NCBI GenBank assembly: GCA_002007465.1 | Contig: LNAC01000231.1 | Coordinates: forward strand, 182,464 to 246,463 | Source of the DNA: Ailurus styani | Lineage: Eukaryota > Chordata > Mammalia > Carnivora > Ailuridae | DNA: 64,000 bases | Direction: 5' to 3' | Part shown: positions 1 to 11,934 of the stretch, in pieces | How positions within the stretch are numbered: position 1 is the first letter of the stretch | How the letters are laid out: the number at the start of each line of letters is the position of its first letter | Made by a program: the position numbers and the translations under genes | Notes under the pieces: model-generated | Database searches by the model: none | Seen by the model: only the letters and a program-made list of their open reading frames with translations | Told to the model about the DNA's origin: nothing

Positions 1-272
1 AAGCCCACTTTGTTCAGAGTTTTTTGTTATAAATGCATATTGAATCTTTTCACCTGATTTTTCTGCATCTATTGAGATGATCATATGGTTTTTATCCTTC
101 ATTTTGTTGATGTGGTGTATGACATTGATTGATATACAAATACTGAACCATCCTTGCATCCCTGGGATAAATCCCACCTGATCCTGGTAAATGATCTTTT
201 TAATGTATGTTGAATGTGGTTTGCTAATATTTTGTTAAGGATTTTTGGAACTATGTTCCTATTATAGTGTTA
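1..272 (-). mobile_element. L1 ORF2 fragment (antisense), cut by window edge
   Basis: The plus strand reads like the reverse complement of a LINE-1 reverse transcriptase: phrases such as 'cttgcatccctgggataaatcc' and 'tttgttaaggatttttg' are typical of antisense L1 ORF2. The element continues beyond the left edge. No open reading frame survives. It is an old, non-functional copy. Confidence 0.85.
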
Positions 273-984
273 AGAATACTATTGTGCTACTTGCCTTTAC
301 ATTTCTTAAGTTTTTGATTTATAGAACTTATTTTCAAAACTTTAGTAATCAACTCAGCTTCTCATTTTTTGAGAAGTCTTAGAAAGACCCTTTTCAAGCT
401 GATATTAGATATTCATTTATGCTTTGTGCTAATATTTTAAAAGGTGTCTTTACATTTAACTCTTCCTATATCTAGAACTCAAAATTATATATGTTATGAA
501 TTCGTGTTCCAACAGAATTAATCCCAAAATAGCTTCTTTGTATGAACACCCTCAATTTCGAGATGAGGAAACAAATCGCAGAGATTTTTTTTCTGCACAG
601 TCAAATAAAGTCTAGAATTTAAACCTCCTCCTTCTTAACCCAAGTCCATCTCTCTTACCTCCTCTTATATTTCTTTCTAAACCATAAATAAATGGGTGGG
701 GATCTCAATGATCTGAATAATTTCCTAGGTATGATCTCAAAAAATCATTTGCTCAAAGTGAATCTCAAATATACCAGCCTAGAAGAAAAGATTATTTTCC
801 AAAACAGGTATACAGTTTTTATCCAGGAAATGGATGGGGTATCACTATGCTGTAGATCAGTGTTTACAATAGAGCCAAATATAAAACACATACCTTCCTT
901 TCTTATAAGCTCTGTTGCAGTCTTCAGTAAAACAGAACGAGGCTCTCCAAAACTTGATTATTAAAACTAACACTAATTCAATGC
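273..984. other. unassigned AT-rich DNA
   Basis: I see no gene, RNA or recognisable repeat here. The short open frame at 692-964 has no features of a coding exon. Confidence 0.5.
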
Positions 985-1205
985 TTATAATGTGCCATGT
1001 ACTATTCTGAGGGCTTTTATGTATTAATTCACCAAAGCCTTGCAGTGACTCTGTGTTGAAGTTTCTTTCTTTTAAATCTCTAATTTGCAAGTGAGGAAAC
1101 TGAGGCATAGGGAAAATAAGTAACTTATAGACGTTTTGTTAAACACTGCAAGCAGGAGAACTGGGGTTTGAACTTTGGCAACCTGGTTGTAGAGTCTGCA
1201 CAAGC
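985..1205 (-). repeat. MIR SINE remnant
   Basis: The segment contains 'gtgaggaaactgaggca' followed by 'aagtaactta', and before it a 'tgccatgtactattctgagg' block. These are the reverse complement of the core and 3' part of the ancient mammalian MIR element. It is strongly diverged. Confidence 0.75.
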
Positions 1206-2917
1206 TGCTTCTTGCAGTAATTGTAATATGTGGCCCCAAGGCAGTGGTCACAGGTGCTAATCTGGCAGAAATAGGTTTTGGAGCAATCTTAAATTCTCCA
1301 CATTTGGCAGATATATTTAGTGGTACCAAGCCAGGGGGACATATTCTGATTTTAAATAACTCTAGGTCCTCCAGCTGCCTGAATTTCCACACACATGGTT
1401 CTCTCTTAGAATTATGTATATATTTGAGGACACACTATGACAACCTCTTTAGAAAGGATATCTCTAAAGAAAACAAATAGAATATAGAAACCATAATCTA
1501 CAAAAGTAAATAATGAGAGCAAGTGAGAAAGAGAACGAGGAAGGAGAGATGATATGAAGCTGACACTTTTATTATGACCCTAAGGAACAAGGCTTATGGT
1601 AGGCAATGAAGTATACTGGTTTACAGTTTAAATTTTATTTTGATTAAAAGCAGATATTTTCTCAAGCAACCCCCAGCTACAGCCTTCTTGGCTAAAAGAC
1701 CAAATGGCTGGCTACTCATGTACTTTTGAATGTCTGAGTATGTTAGGACAACTGAATGTGTTGGAAAAATGTCACAGGTCAGCCTTTTTTGCTCCTGTAT
1801 CAGCAGAAGAAATACACTTACATAATGAGCCCATGAGATCGATAGGGAAGAGCCCAAGTTATAATGCTGCAGCCCAAAGTTCCATTTTGCATTGCCCCTT
1901 CACCACACTGCTAAACTTAAAAAAGAAAACACAGAAAGATTACTCATCCAGAGGGGGAAAAAAGCAGTTATACTCTGTAGGACTTTCTAACCACTGATGC
2001 CAGATGGTGCCCACTGAATTTCAAGCTTGAACAAAGTTACACATTTCAGAAGGAACCCTCTTCCCTCCAAAGCCTGTGGCTGAGTTATCTGGAGGAAGCT
2101 GTGGCTGCCAATAGCCACAGAGATGGTTATCCCTTTAAGCATCAGATTCCAAACTGCCATTTTATACTGAAGGGGCAAAGCAGTTCCAACACAGGTATCC
2201 TCCATGAATTCATGCAAAAATATGCAGCAGCTTATAGACAGATACAAGGTGAAGGGGGAAGGAGGAGGAATATGGCATTGGATAGCATCTTACTCTTTTT
2301 GTGAGTGTTCTGGGAAACTCGAGGAAGCCACTTAACTTCTCTGGGTCTTGGATCCTAACATACAAAGCAAGATAGTTCAATGAGACATTAGTTCACATCT
2401 AGTCCCACTGATATGTGATAACTAAAGGAATAAAACGGTAATTTCTTAGTACAGAAAACCAAGCTTTTGTGTCTGGAGTTTCTTGTCCAAGGACAAATAA
2501 ATGGATTTTCTGGGTTTTAGAAAACTTCTTAAATATATCCCCATTTAGATCTTTGGTGGGAAGTAGTTGGTTTTGCCCAAGGTGTGGGAGCTGGGGTGGA
2601 TGGTAAAGGTTGGGTTCTAATACTTGGACATGAAGGCAGTCTTTGGGAGGATGACTAAACCATGGGGCAGAGCTGGATTCCCAGATGCCAGAGGAGTGTA
2701 AAGAGACCCCAATGTGGCACAGACAAGTACTCTGCCACCACGTGGCCTGGGTGACCTCTGACTTGTCGGCATGTGGATTCCTGGGGCTGAAGACTAAGGG
2801 CCGTATTTTGAGAACCAAAACAAGCATCACCATGATTGAGAGCAGCGTAGAGGGATTGAGTGTCGAGACAAGAAGAAAGTTGTAAATTTGAATACAACAC
2901 ATGGTTAGCAAACATCT
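1206..2917. other. unassigned DNA with one longish open frame
   Basis: No repeat family is recognised. The minus strand is open from 2920 down to 2399; the first ATG in that frame is at 2902, giving about 167 residues. The predicted protein has no motif I recognise, and no splice context or codon pattern supports it. It is probably chance, but it is the longest ATG-initiated frame in the window outside the L1 and the CpG island. Confidence 0.4.
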
Positions 2918-2929
2918 CAAGGGCTTATT

Positions 2930-3072
2930 TTTTTAAAAAAAGATTTATTCATTTATTTATTTGAGAGAGAGAGAGAACTCTCACTTGAGTGGGGGGAGGG
3001 GCCAAGGGAAAGAATCTTCAAGCAGACTCCCCACTGAGCACAGAGTCAATTGTGGGACTGGATCCCATGACT
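2930..3072 (-). mobile_element. carnivore tRNA-Lys SINE
   Basis: The inverted SINE has a T-rich tail at the left, a GA-rich stretch, then 'cagactccccactgagcacagag' and 'ggatcccatgactcaagag'. It is flanked by imperfect target duplications 'caagggcttatt' (2918-2929) and 'caagagcttatt' (3073-3084). The tRNA head is truncated, so it is an older copy. Confidence 0.85.
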
Positions 3073-3089
3073 CAAGAGCTTATTAATCA

Positions 3090-3440
3090 AGTATTAACTG
3101 GGGTTTCCCAGAGAAACAGAATATATATATTATAGGGGCTAGTAATTCTGAAATCTGTAGAACAGGCTAGCAGCCTAGAAACTCAGGTAGGATTTTTATG
3201 CTGTAGCTTTGAGGGACATTGCTGCTTCTTTGGAAAACCTTGGTTTTTGCTTTTATGGCCTTCAATTAATTGGATGAGGCCACTCATGTTGTGGACAATA
3301 AACTGCTTACTAAATCTATTGGTTTATATATTAATAACACCTAAAAGTACCTTCACAGCAACATCTATAATGGTGCTTGACCAAACAACTGGGCACCACA
3401 GCTTCACAAAGTTGACAAATTAACCATCAAGGAATCCTGA
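3090..3440. repeat. ancient interspersed repeat, class uncertain
   Basis: The block begins 'tttcccagagaaacagaatatatat' and ends 'agttgacaaattaaccatca'. Both phrases bound a common mammalian interspersed repeat that I recognise but cannot name securely (LTR-like). No coding capacity is present. Confidence 0.5.
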
Positions 3441-3879
3441 TGGAAGGCCAGAAGACTCCTCCCAGTGTTCCCTGGTCTGTGCATGACCCTGAATCAAGGA
3501 GGGGTCCACACTCCAAAAGGATAAAGAATAGATTTTTAACAATCTTACAGGCCTAGCAAGATTTGACTTGGAAAAATTAGGAAGTACTATTTTCTCTTAC
3601 GTTCAAGGATCATGGAGCAAATCCACCACAGATGTACATATAAAATGGAACTAAGAGTTTTTAAGGTTATTTCCATCTGTAGACATCTCATGATTTCCTA
3701 ATGTTATACTGCTCTGATAAGCCTGACCTTAGACATAGCAGTAGGTTATCCTGTTTTCTGTAGAAGTAGTTCCTGGTTAAACTGGAATTATATACACTAT
3801 TTTCAAAAAAAAGAAAAAAAAGATTTGATTTTTCATATTCAGCCCTTCTAGACTGTTAGAGACTATTAGAGACTGTTAG
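3441..3879. other. unassigned DNA; short decamer triplet at its end
   Basis: Nothing gene-like is visible. The right end holds three imperfect tandem copies of 'agactgttag' (about 3849-3881) abutting the next SINE tail. Confidence 0.5.
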
Positions 3880-4081
3880 ATTTATTTATTTGAGAGAGAG
3901 AGCATGTGTGTGCATGTGTGTGTGCAGAGTGGGGCAGAGTGGCAGATGCGGAGGGAGAAGGACAAACAGACTCCACACTGAGTATGGAGCCTGATGTGGG
4001 GCTCAATCACAGACCCTGGGATCATGACCTGAGCTGAAATCAAGAGTTGAACATTCAACTGATTTAGCCATCAGGGCACCC
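3880..4081 (-). mobile_element. carnivore tRNA-Lys SINE
   Basis: Inverted full-length SINE: 'atttatttatttgagagagagag' tail side, '(tg)n' stretch, 'cagactccacactgagtatggagcc', 'gggatcatgacctgagctgaa' and the head complement 'gccatcagggcacccc'. Confidence 0.93.
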
Positions 4082-5285
4082 CTAGTGAAAGCTAATTCTT
4101 AAAATAATTTTAAAAATTTATTGGCAACTCTTTACTTAATATGAGGTACATATATTCCATTCTATCAGAACCTGCAACCTGAAAACATTGCAGATTTCTT
4201 ATAATAGTAAGAGGAAGTTACCAAATATCTCAATTAAAATGTTATTCAGAAGAATCCTTTTCATGAAAATCTCAGTAGGCCTTATCATGTGATATAGTAA
4301 TAATCCATTAATTATCACTCTGTGATAATAATCACCTTTGTATTCTTCTGCAGAAAAAAATATCTAAGCATGAACATCTAACTCCACTAATTTAAGCCTA
4401 TAGTTTACATTACAAGAAAGTAAGAAAACATAAATTACAGCAAGAGCAAACAAATATTTTTGTTAAATCTGGCCTATCATCTAGATTAGGCATATAAGCA
4501 ACATAATCACTGGCAAAAATAATATCAATAACATGTGTTTACCTATGATAAGATGTTGGTGAACAAATGGATTAATAATAAAGTGTATTTTAGAAAGGTC
4601 TTCTGTGATCACCACAATTTAGCTATTAGGTTCAAAGACCCATGGTTATTATGTTGCTGGAACGAAACAGAAAAAGACCATTTTACCCTTCTCTGGAAAG
4701 AAACAATCTTATTCCAGGAAACCAGTGGCTTGCCAATTCACAGTTCTCCCTAACTCTAATGTTAAATTTTAAAACAACAAACAAACAAGCCCCACATGCT
4801 TACCTACTCCACTGTTTCACACACCCACACACAGAGTCTAACCAACACTGCTTCCTCTGCAAAGGCTCCAAAGGCCAGAAGTGCTAACAAAGTTTACAAC
4901 ATAATCAAAGAGGTGATATGAGTTTCGGTTTACTACTCTAATAAGGGACACAATAGCAAAGGAAGAAGGGGTGAAACTATTCAGGCTGGTGTCCTGAAGT
5001 GTTAATTTAAGAAGTGATGTTTATGTCAGTTGTTACACAGGATGACAATTTCTGCCAACACCAATTGAAATCAGACTTCTTTTCACTTGTCTTTGTCTAA
5101 ATGCTGATTGGAAGAAAGACATTAATGAAGCAAACAGTCTGAGAAAGGCAGTGCAAAGAGCAGGAGAAATCAGTATGGTCCAAGTCTTGGTTTTGTTCCT
5201 ACCTGTGCAAATCTGCACCAAACCTCCAGAGATCCTGTTACTGAATTTCTACATCTTCAGTTTCTATGTAAAATAATTTATTCGT
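4082..5285. other. unassigned AT-rich DNA
   Basis: No recognisable gene or repeat. Short open frames at 4535-4887 and 5033-5221 show no motifs and no exon-like boundaries. Confidence 0.45.
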
Positions 5286-5425
5286 GTATCCACTTAGCCA
5301 ATACTTATGGAATGCTTACTGTGATGGAGACATGCTTGTGCGCTAGGAATACAAATAGTACATAAGAGGGATGCCGTTCTTGTTTTCACAAATAGTGACC
5401 TAAATAAATGTAACACAGGTTGAAC
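5286..5425 (-). repeat. L2-like remnant
   Basis: The plus strand reads 'acttatggaatgcttactgtg', then 'cttgtgcgctaggaatacaaa', the usual antisense L2/MIR3 phrases ('gcctactgtgtgccaggcac', 'gggaatacaaagatgaa'). Strongly diverged. Confidence 0.6.
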
Positions 5426-6459
5426 TATTGAAACAATACAGAAAACACAGAGTGGCACGAGAGCAGGACAAAAGTACTTAATTCAGTCCTTATTTTGCTC
5501 ATCAAGTTATTTACTTCTTTGGACCATCTTCTTTAGTTCAGTGTAAACAAATTTAAGAGAGAAGGGCTAAAAATGGTGGAAGAGTGCATATGTATGCCTT
5601 CTTTCTCACTTCTAATTCCTTGAGGAAATGATGGGAAATATTTTATTTGTTTGTTTCTCAAGAACAAAACAATATCAGTGCTGTAAAATGAGCAAAGATT
5701 CCCAGAAAATTAAAGCTTCTAGGAAGATAAGTGGAAACCAAAGGGAATCAGGTTGGTGAAGAAACAAGGTTAGAGGAAACCTTAGGCTATAACATGGAAA
5801 AGAGAAAATTTTACAGTGTTGAAGGAATTTCAGTGATTTTTCCAAGCTCACAGTCAACACATTCTTGAAATAGCTAGGCCAGTTGGGCACCTTCTCCCTC
5901 TCTCCCTTCCCACTTATTCTGAGTGGCAGGGATTAGCAGTGTTTGCCCCTGGATAAAGTCAGAAAAACCCTCTCTAGAGGGTGAATAATCTGTTCCAAGG
6001 AAACGAAGACTTCTCTGAAAATGACCCTGCCTTGGAGAAGCTGGGCAGACCTGAGATACTCCTCTGGAACTCCATCACAGATACAGAGAGAAGAAAAAAG
6101 AACATGTGTCCAAAGACACTAATGGGATCCACTCCACATGTTGGCAACAGAATGGCAGAGGTTGCCAGCCCTCCTGATTTCTTCCTGTCTAGAATGAAAT
6201 GTGGCAGTCAGAATGCCCTGCCAACTCTGCACAGAACACAAGTAAGTCTCCCTTTTGGAGAAGGAGCTAGTTGGGAAAGCAAAATAACACAATTCAGAGG
6301 ACACCTTAGCCAGCTGCCTAGATACTAGTCAACAAATTTTTGTCATCTATGATTAAGAAAAAAGTGAAAAGACAAAATTACCAACATTAAAAATAAGTAA
6401 ACTGTTTTATATAAAAAATAAAATTGAGATAAAAGGGAAGATTTTCTAAAAAATGCAAA
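5426..6459. other. unassigned DNA with an exon-like stretch
   Basis: A pyrimidine tract at 5891-5915 is followed by an AG near 5929, and a 'caagtaagtct' donor-like site lies at about 6238. Between them, the frame open from 5981 (non-ATG start) is preceded directly by a stop codon. No protein family is recognised, so I do not call a gene here. Confidence 0.4.
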
Positions 6460-6854
6460 TTGTTGTGTTTGACTGAAAAGGAAGTAAAAAGCCTGGAGAG
6501 ACCAATAACATTGGAAGAGACTGAAAGGAGTCAAAGATCAGTCTTAAAAAGGCACCAGTTCCAGAAGGTTTTACAGGTGAGTTTTTCTAATCTGTCTATA
6601 GGAATTTTTCCGTATTTATCTCTGTATTCAATACAATTCCATTAAAAATTCCTGCAGAAGATTGTAAGAAAATTGTAAAGACATCCAAAAAGATGCCTAT
6701 GGAAAGAAATTGATTGGAAAATAGTTCAGTTCATCTAAAAAAAATGTAAAAAAAAATCAGGAAAAATTGAAAAAGAACAGTTTAATATTACAACAAAAAG
6801 TTATATAACTGAAAAAATGTAACATTGTGAATAGAATATAAAAGAATAAGTAGG

Positions 6855-6886
6855 AGGGGCACCTAGGTGGCTCAGTGGTTTACAGT
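6855..6886 (+). repeat. short 5' SINE head fragment
   Basis: 'ggggcacctaggtggctcagtgg' matches the head of the carnivore SINE, but the sequence then diverges at once. It is only a stub, perhaps a deletion remnant inside the old L1. Confidence 0.6.
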
Positions 6887-7347
6887 GTAATTTACAGATT
6901 ACAGGATGGGTAGATTTTTAAATCAGTGGATAAATATGAATCAATTCCATAATTAATAAGGCAACTAGCTATCCATTTAGAAAAAAAGAGATTTAACTCA
7001 TAACTTCAGCATAGAGACACACAAATAATTCCAGATTGTTTTAAAAGTTAAGTTTTTAAAAGGATATATCAATATATTTATAAATTAGAGAATTTTTTAT
7101 GGTGTTGGTGTGGTAAAGACTTCCTAAACAATATACAATGTCTGGAAATCATAAAAGAAAAAAATAAAGGAGTTGACTGCTTAAAAAATTAAATTTTCAC
7201 ATGATAAAAACACCACAAACAAAGTCAAATCTGGAAAATATTTGCAAAATATACAATGACAAATAAATAAGTGTTCCTGCAAATGATTTTTAAAAATAGG
7301 ACAAAAACTCCAAGGGAAAAAAAAGAATATATGTGAATAGATAACTT

Positions 7348-7530
7348 TTTTTTAAAGATTTTATTTATTTATTTGAGGAGAAAAAGGGAGAGAGAGAGAA
7401 TGAATGGGGGCGAGGGCCAGAGAGAGAGGGAGAAGCAAGGGAGCCTGATGTGGGGCTCGATCCCAGATCCCAAGATCATATCTTGAGTTGAAGGCAGATG
7501 CTTAACTGACTGAGCCACCCAGGTATACTA
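7348..7530 (-). mobile_element. carnivore tRNA-Lys SINE
   Basis: Inverted copy: 'aagattttatttatttatttgag' tail, 'gagcctgatgtggggctcgatccc', head complement 'ctgactgagccacccagg'. Near-duplications 'tgaatagataactt' (7333) and 'tgaatagacaattt' (7531) flank it inside the old L1. Confidence 0.93.
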
Positions 7531-8167
7531 TGAATAGACAATTTAAAAAGGAAATGTAACTGACTAATGAATATATAAAGAGATGGCCATTCTTATGAAT
7601 GATCCAGGAAAAAAAATTATAACACGAAAACAAGATTATATTTTTTATTCTTCAAATTGGCAAAAATTAAAAAGGATTGTTGATATCCAGGTGGTATGGA
7701 AATGGATGTTCTATACATAGTGTATAGAATGGTATGTATACATAAACTATTGGTGGGAATGGAGTTTTTACAGCTTTTTCTTGAGGACCCTTTTGTAATA
7801 TTTGTTTTCTCTTTTGATATAGAAGAACTATACTCATACATGCACGAAGAAATATGTACAAATATATTCATCGCAGTATTTTTCATAGTAAAAAATTGAA
7901 AACAATAAATATCCACCCATAGGGGAGTATTTCAATTATGATACCTCTATAATATGAAATGCTACATACAACTTAAAAAGATGTCCATATATAATGATGT
8001 GGAGTCATGTGCAACACACATCAGTAAATTTAAAAGAGCAAAGTTCTATTTAATTGTTATACTTTGTCCCAATTATGTTTAAAAAATAACTCCAGATTAT
8101 GTATTTTTAGATAAATGTGTACATGTAAATACATAGAAAAAATCCAGAAGTTTATGTAACACATTGG

Positions 8168-8364
8168 TTTTTTTAAAATAAAGATTTTATTTACTTATTA
8201 GGGAGAGAGGGAAAGAGAGAGAGAACACAGCAGGCAGAGGGAGAGAGAGAAACAGACTCACTTCTGAACAGGGAGTCCAATGTGGGGCTCGATCCTAGGA
8301 CCCTGGGAGCATGACCTGAGCCGAAGGCAGCCGCTTAACGGACTGAGCCACCCAGGCGCCCCTA
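8168..8364 (-). mobile_element. carnivore tRNA-Lys SINE
   Basis: Inverted full-length copy ending 'gactgagccacccaggcgcc'. The flanks 'gtaacacattg' (8156) and 'ataacacattg' (8366) are a slightly diverged target duplication. Confidence 0.95.
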
Positions 8365-8494
8365 CATAACACATTGTTAAGAATAACTTTGAGAAAGCAA
8401 GTTGGATTATTATAGGAGGAGGCTGTTAAAAGAAGATTCCTTTCTTTTTATTTTGCATATGTATTTTTAAATAAAATTTTGTTAAGTGATATAT

Positions 8495-8677
8495 ATATAT
8501 TTATTTAAAGATTTTATTTATTTGACAGAGAGAGAGAGATTACAAGTAGGCAGAGAGGCAGGCAGAGAGAGGAGGAAGCAGCCTCCCTGCCCGATGCAGG
8601 GCTCGACAACAGGACACTGAGATCATGACTTGAGCCGAAGGCAGAGGCATTAACCCACTGAGGCACCCAGGTGTCCC
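8495..8677 (-). mobile_element. carnivore SINE, 'acaagtaggcagag' subtype
   Basis: Inverted copy with 'ttacaagtaggcagagaggc' and 'tgaggcacccaggtgtcc'. It is flanked by the exact duplication 'aagtgatatat' (8484-8494 and 8678-8688). The subtype is typical of arctoid carnivores. Confidence 0.95.
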
Positions 8678-9065
8678 AAGTGATATATTTTTAAATAATG
8701 AGTATGTATTTATGCATCAAATCAAGTTGCAGACCCATACATAGAAACCATGATCCTAGTAAGTAAAAAAAAAAAAGATAATTCAGTTGTGTGAAAAGAA
8801 CTTTGACTTTTCCATCCATATTTTTTGCAATAAAAATGCATTCGTGTATTACTACTATAACTTTAAAAATTAATTCATTGAAAATATATAACTTTAACAT
8901 ACAAGATATATTGTTAAGTGACAAAACAAAAATAAATTGCAGAGCAATACTTATAGTATGATCCCCCAAAGAATAAGGTGTGGGAGTTTTATACATCCGA
9001 TATGAGAAAAATGTATTCATGTACTATTAATATAACTCACAAAAAAGAATAAAATGAGTAAAAAG

Positions 9066-9220
9066 AAAAGCATACTTTGTATGAATTCAGACCCTACCAT
9101 TCAGCTACCTGATTGCAATGCGCAAAATTACCAACATCAGCTGTTCCCTGTCCCCATCATCGGGGGACTTCAAAGCACTTAGGTATTTGGGTGGGCACAG
9201 GGCTGGGACATTTCTCCGGC
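9066..9220. other. unassigned DNA
   Basis: Short stretch between the old L1 and the MLT1 LTR. Nothing recognisable. Confidence 0.5.
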
Positions 9221-9566
9221 GTCTTAGTTTAGCCTGCTATAATAAAATACCCTAGGCTAGGTGGCTTAAACAACAAATATTTATTTCTCTCAGTTGTGGA
9301 GCCTGAGAAGTCCAAGGCCAAGGTGTTCGGTGAGAGCCCGCTTCCCGATTTGCAGATGGTTGTTTTCTCCCAGTATCCTTATGTGGTGAAGAGCAGAGAG
9401 GAGGTGAGCTCTAGTGTCTCTTATAAGGGCCCTAATCCCCACAGGTGGTATTCACTCTCATGACTTAATTACTTCCTAAGGCCACCACCTCCAAATACTA
9501 TCACATTAGGAATTAGCGTTTCAACATTTGAATTTCAAGGGGACACAAGGTTTCAGTTCATAGCAC
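9221..9566 (-). mobile_element. MLT1-type MaLR LTR (antisense)
   Basis: The whole block follows the reverse complement of an MLT1 LTR in order: 'gcctgctataataaaatacc', 'gtggcttaaacaacaaatat', 'tgtggagcctgagaagtccaa', 'cttataagggccctaatccc', 'cacctccaaatac' and 'catttgaatttcaaggggac'. It appears to be a solo LTR, since no internal sequence adjoins it. Confidence 0.9.
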
Positions 9567-10538
9567 CTTATAAATGGGACTGAGAGAGAATCCTTTTCAC
9601 CATCGGGTGGGACCTGAATATAATCTTCTGTGAGTCTTGGTGCTGCAGGCTTCATCCATCTTCCCTTGCCCTGTGGGCTGAGGAGCAGAGAAGGCAACTT
9701 GGCAGAGAAAGAAGCATGAATCAGATGGCAGAGACGTGCTGAACTGAGACTTCTGGGAGAGAAGTGAACTTCCTAGATTTTTCCCAGTCTTTGGTAATGC
9801 TGATCTCCAAAGTCAGCTGCATTCTCCTCGTGGTCTGAGGCCTTCTCTAACCTATCACAAATTTCTCTTCCTTGCTGCTACTTGCAACCAAAGGCAATGT
9901 CAGCATTTCCCTGTCTGACCATGAAGATATATTCTAGTAAATTGGGTTTGTCAGATTTTATGGTCCCTGTACTATATCTATCCTATGTAGATAGCATCTG
10001 CTACTTGATACTATTTCAAAGTTAAAATAATGGAATTATGGATGTATTTAAAATGAATAATGTCTCCATGCAGGGCATTTTCTGGCTATCATTTTTTTCT
10101 CATGTGCCAAAGTAGTAAACAATATTTAAAATGTCACACTGTAATTCCCACTTCCTAGGAAATTATTGTAAATGCCAGAATATAAGACAACTGCCCCCCA
10201 TTCTCTTTTAGAAGTTAGTTGTTTTATAATTGAGTTCCTACAAGAGCTCAATTACTCTATTTTGGACACATACACAAAATGTGCTTGGTGAGGGCTAATT
10301 AGTCTGAAACATCCTCAATCAATTTTGAGTGCTTTTAGAAAGCACCTGGTAAAATCAGTAAAAAAGGACATAAAGAAATTAACACCATTTTAGTCATTAT
10401 TTTTTGGTAGGGTGGAGTAGGATTTCACAGTTACAAGTATTAGAGAAGTATGGACAAGACTAAAAACAAATCACTTAAACATGAAGTACGTGGTTACATA
10501 GTGGAGACTGTCACAGATCTATTCTCTACAAAACAAAT
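9567..10538. other. unassigned DNA
   Basis: No gene or named repeat seen. The first 350 bases are less AT-rich than their surroundings, but no frame stays open. Confidence 0.45.
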
Positions 10539-10749
10539 ATATTTTATTTTTTTAAAAAGAATTATTTATTTATTAGTGAGAGAGAGTGTGTGGAGAGAGG
10601 GGCAAAGGGAGAGGGAGAGAGAAAATCCCAAGCAGACTCCCCACTGAGTGCAGAGCCCAACACAGGGCTCTATCCCAAGACCCTGAGATCATGACCTGAG
10701 CAGAAATCAAGAGTCGTCTGCCTAACTGACTGAGCCACCCAGGCGCCTC
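10539..10749 (-). mobile_element. carnivore tRNA-Lys SINE
   Basis: Inverted full-length copy with an exact 13-base target duplication 'ctacaaaacaaat' (10526-10538 and 10750-10762). The subtype has 'aaatcaagagtcgtctgcc' in place of the GC-richer younger version. Confidence 0.96.
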
Positions 10750-10958
10750 CTACAAAACAAATTAAAAACGTAGTTTACACCATGGAAAGAAGTAAAAAGC
10801 GATACAAAACCAAATTTATAATCTGATCTAAATTTTTTAAAGTTATAAATAAAACAACATAAACAAATATTAATGGTGCTCTTCCTGGAGTTTCTTATTT
10901 TGATCTGTGTTTTCAATTTTTAAAATAAAGCATGTATTAATATTATAATCAGAAATTA

Positions 10959-11158
10959 GGGGTGCCTGGGTGGCTCAGTCAGTTATGCATCTGACTATTT
11001 CAGCTCAGGTCATGATCTCAGGGTTGTCAGATAGAGCCTTGCCTCTGCTCCCAGCTCAGTGGGGAGTTTGCTTGAGATTTTTTTCTCTCCCTCTGCTCTT
11101 CCCCATGCTCATATCCTCTCTCTCTCTCAAGAGAAATAAAAATAAAGTCTTAAAAAAA
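10959..11158 (+). mobile_element. carnivore tRNA-Lys SINE
   Basis: Sense copy: 'ggggtgcctgggtggctcag', 'ggtcatgatctcagggttg', CT-rich middle, tail 'aaataaaaataaagtcttaaaa'. Flanked by 'agaaatta' on both sides (10951-10958 and 11159-11166). Confidence 0.96.
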
Positions 11159-11934
11159 GAAATTAATTATAAAATATTAACATAAAATTTTTGAAAATAT
11201 GATTCCAAGGGTGATTTCTGAATCTCTGATAGATGGTATTAATGTGTAACTTTTATAACACTACAAATATGTTTTTATTTATGAATTGTGAATTAAATAT
11301 TAATAGTTATCTGTTTAATATGTTGTTAGATGTCTCTTGTTGCCATGGGAACATTCAGGTTAATAGTAATTTTACAGAAAAATAATCTGCACTTAATACA
11401 CATATAAGATTCATTTTTTAAGATGATTAACATATAGTATTTAAAATGTTTCTGCACACTTTTCTATTCCATAGAGCACAGACTATTATTATTAAAATTG
11501 TGTAATTAGCTGGTATTTTCAGAAGTTATGGCATACCAAATGAATGCTTAATAACTTCATTGGTCAGCAATTTTTTTGTATTTGTATTTCTAACGTAATT
11601 GTGTTCTTCAAAATAAACCATGCAATTTATTGTATTTAATTCAGATTATGGTGATTTAAGAAATATAAATAGAAAAAAATTTTTTTCTGAATTATTTAAT
11701 TCAGATTAAATTGGTTTAAAAGTTAAGCAGAAGAAATTTGAGGGAAAACATAGAGCACTAAAATCAATCCAGATTTTTGAAATTGGTTTAGGAACCATAT
11801 GTATTTTGTTATGGTTGGGAAAAGAAAAAAGATTGACTGTTTACTAGATCAGTTATGTCCTCTCCAAAATCATGAGGACAACATGGTGAAGCGTACTGTA
11901 GGTGCTCAATAAAGGCTGGATCATGAGCAAACTA
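11159..11934. other. unassigned AT-rich DNA
   Basis: Mostly long A/T runs with no recognised element. The last 45 bases, 'aggtgctcaataaaggctgg', resemble the 3' end of an L2 or MIR. Confidence 0.45.

Larger units (their letters stand above)
6460..9065 (+). mobile_element. old sense L1 (3' ORF2 and 3' UTR), interrupted by SINEs
   Basis: The A-rich plus strand shows ORF2-derived phrases: 'aaagagatggccattcttatg', 'ttggcaaaaattaaaaaggattg' and 'ttggtgggaatgg', then 'tattcatcgcagtatttttcatagtaaa'. A 3' UTR-like section follows, with 'ctttgacttttccatccata'. It is riddled with stops. Later SINE insertions at 7348, 8168 and 8495 divide it. Confidence 0.75.
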
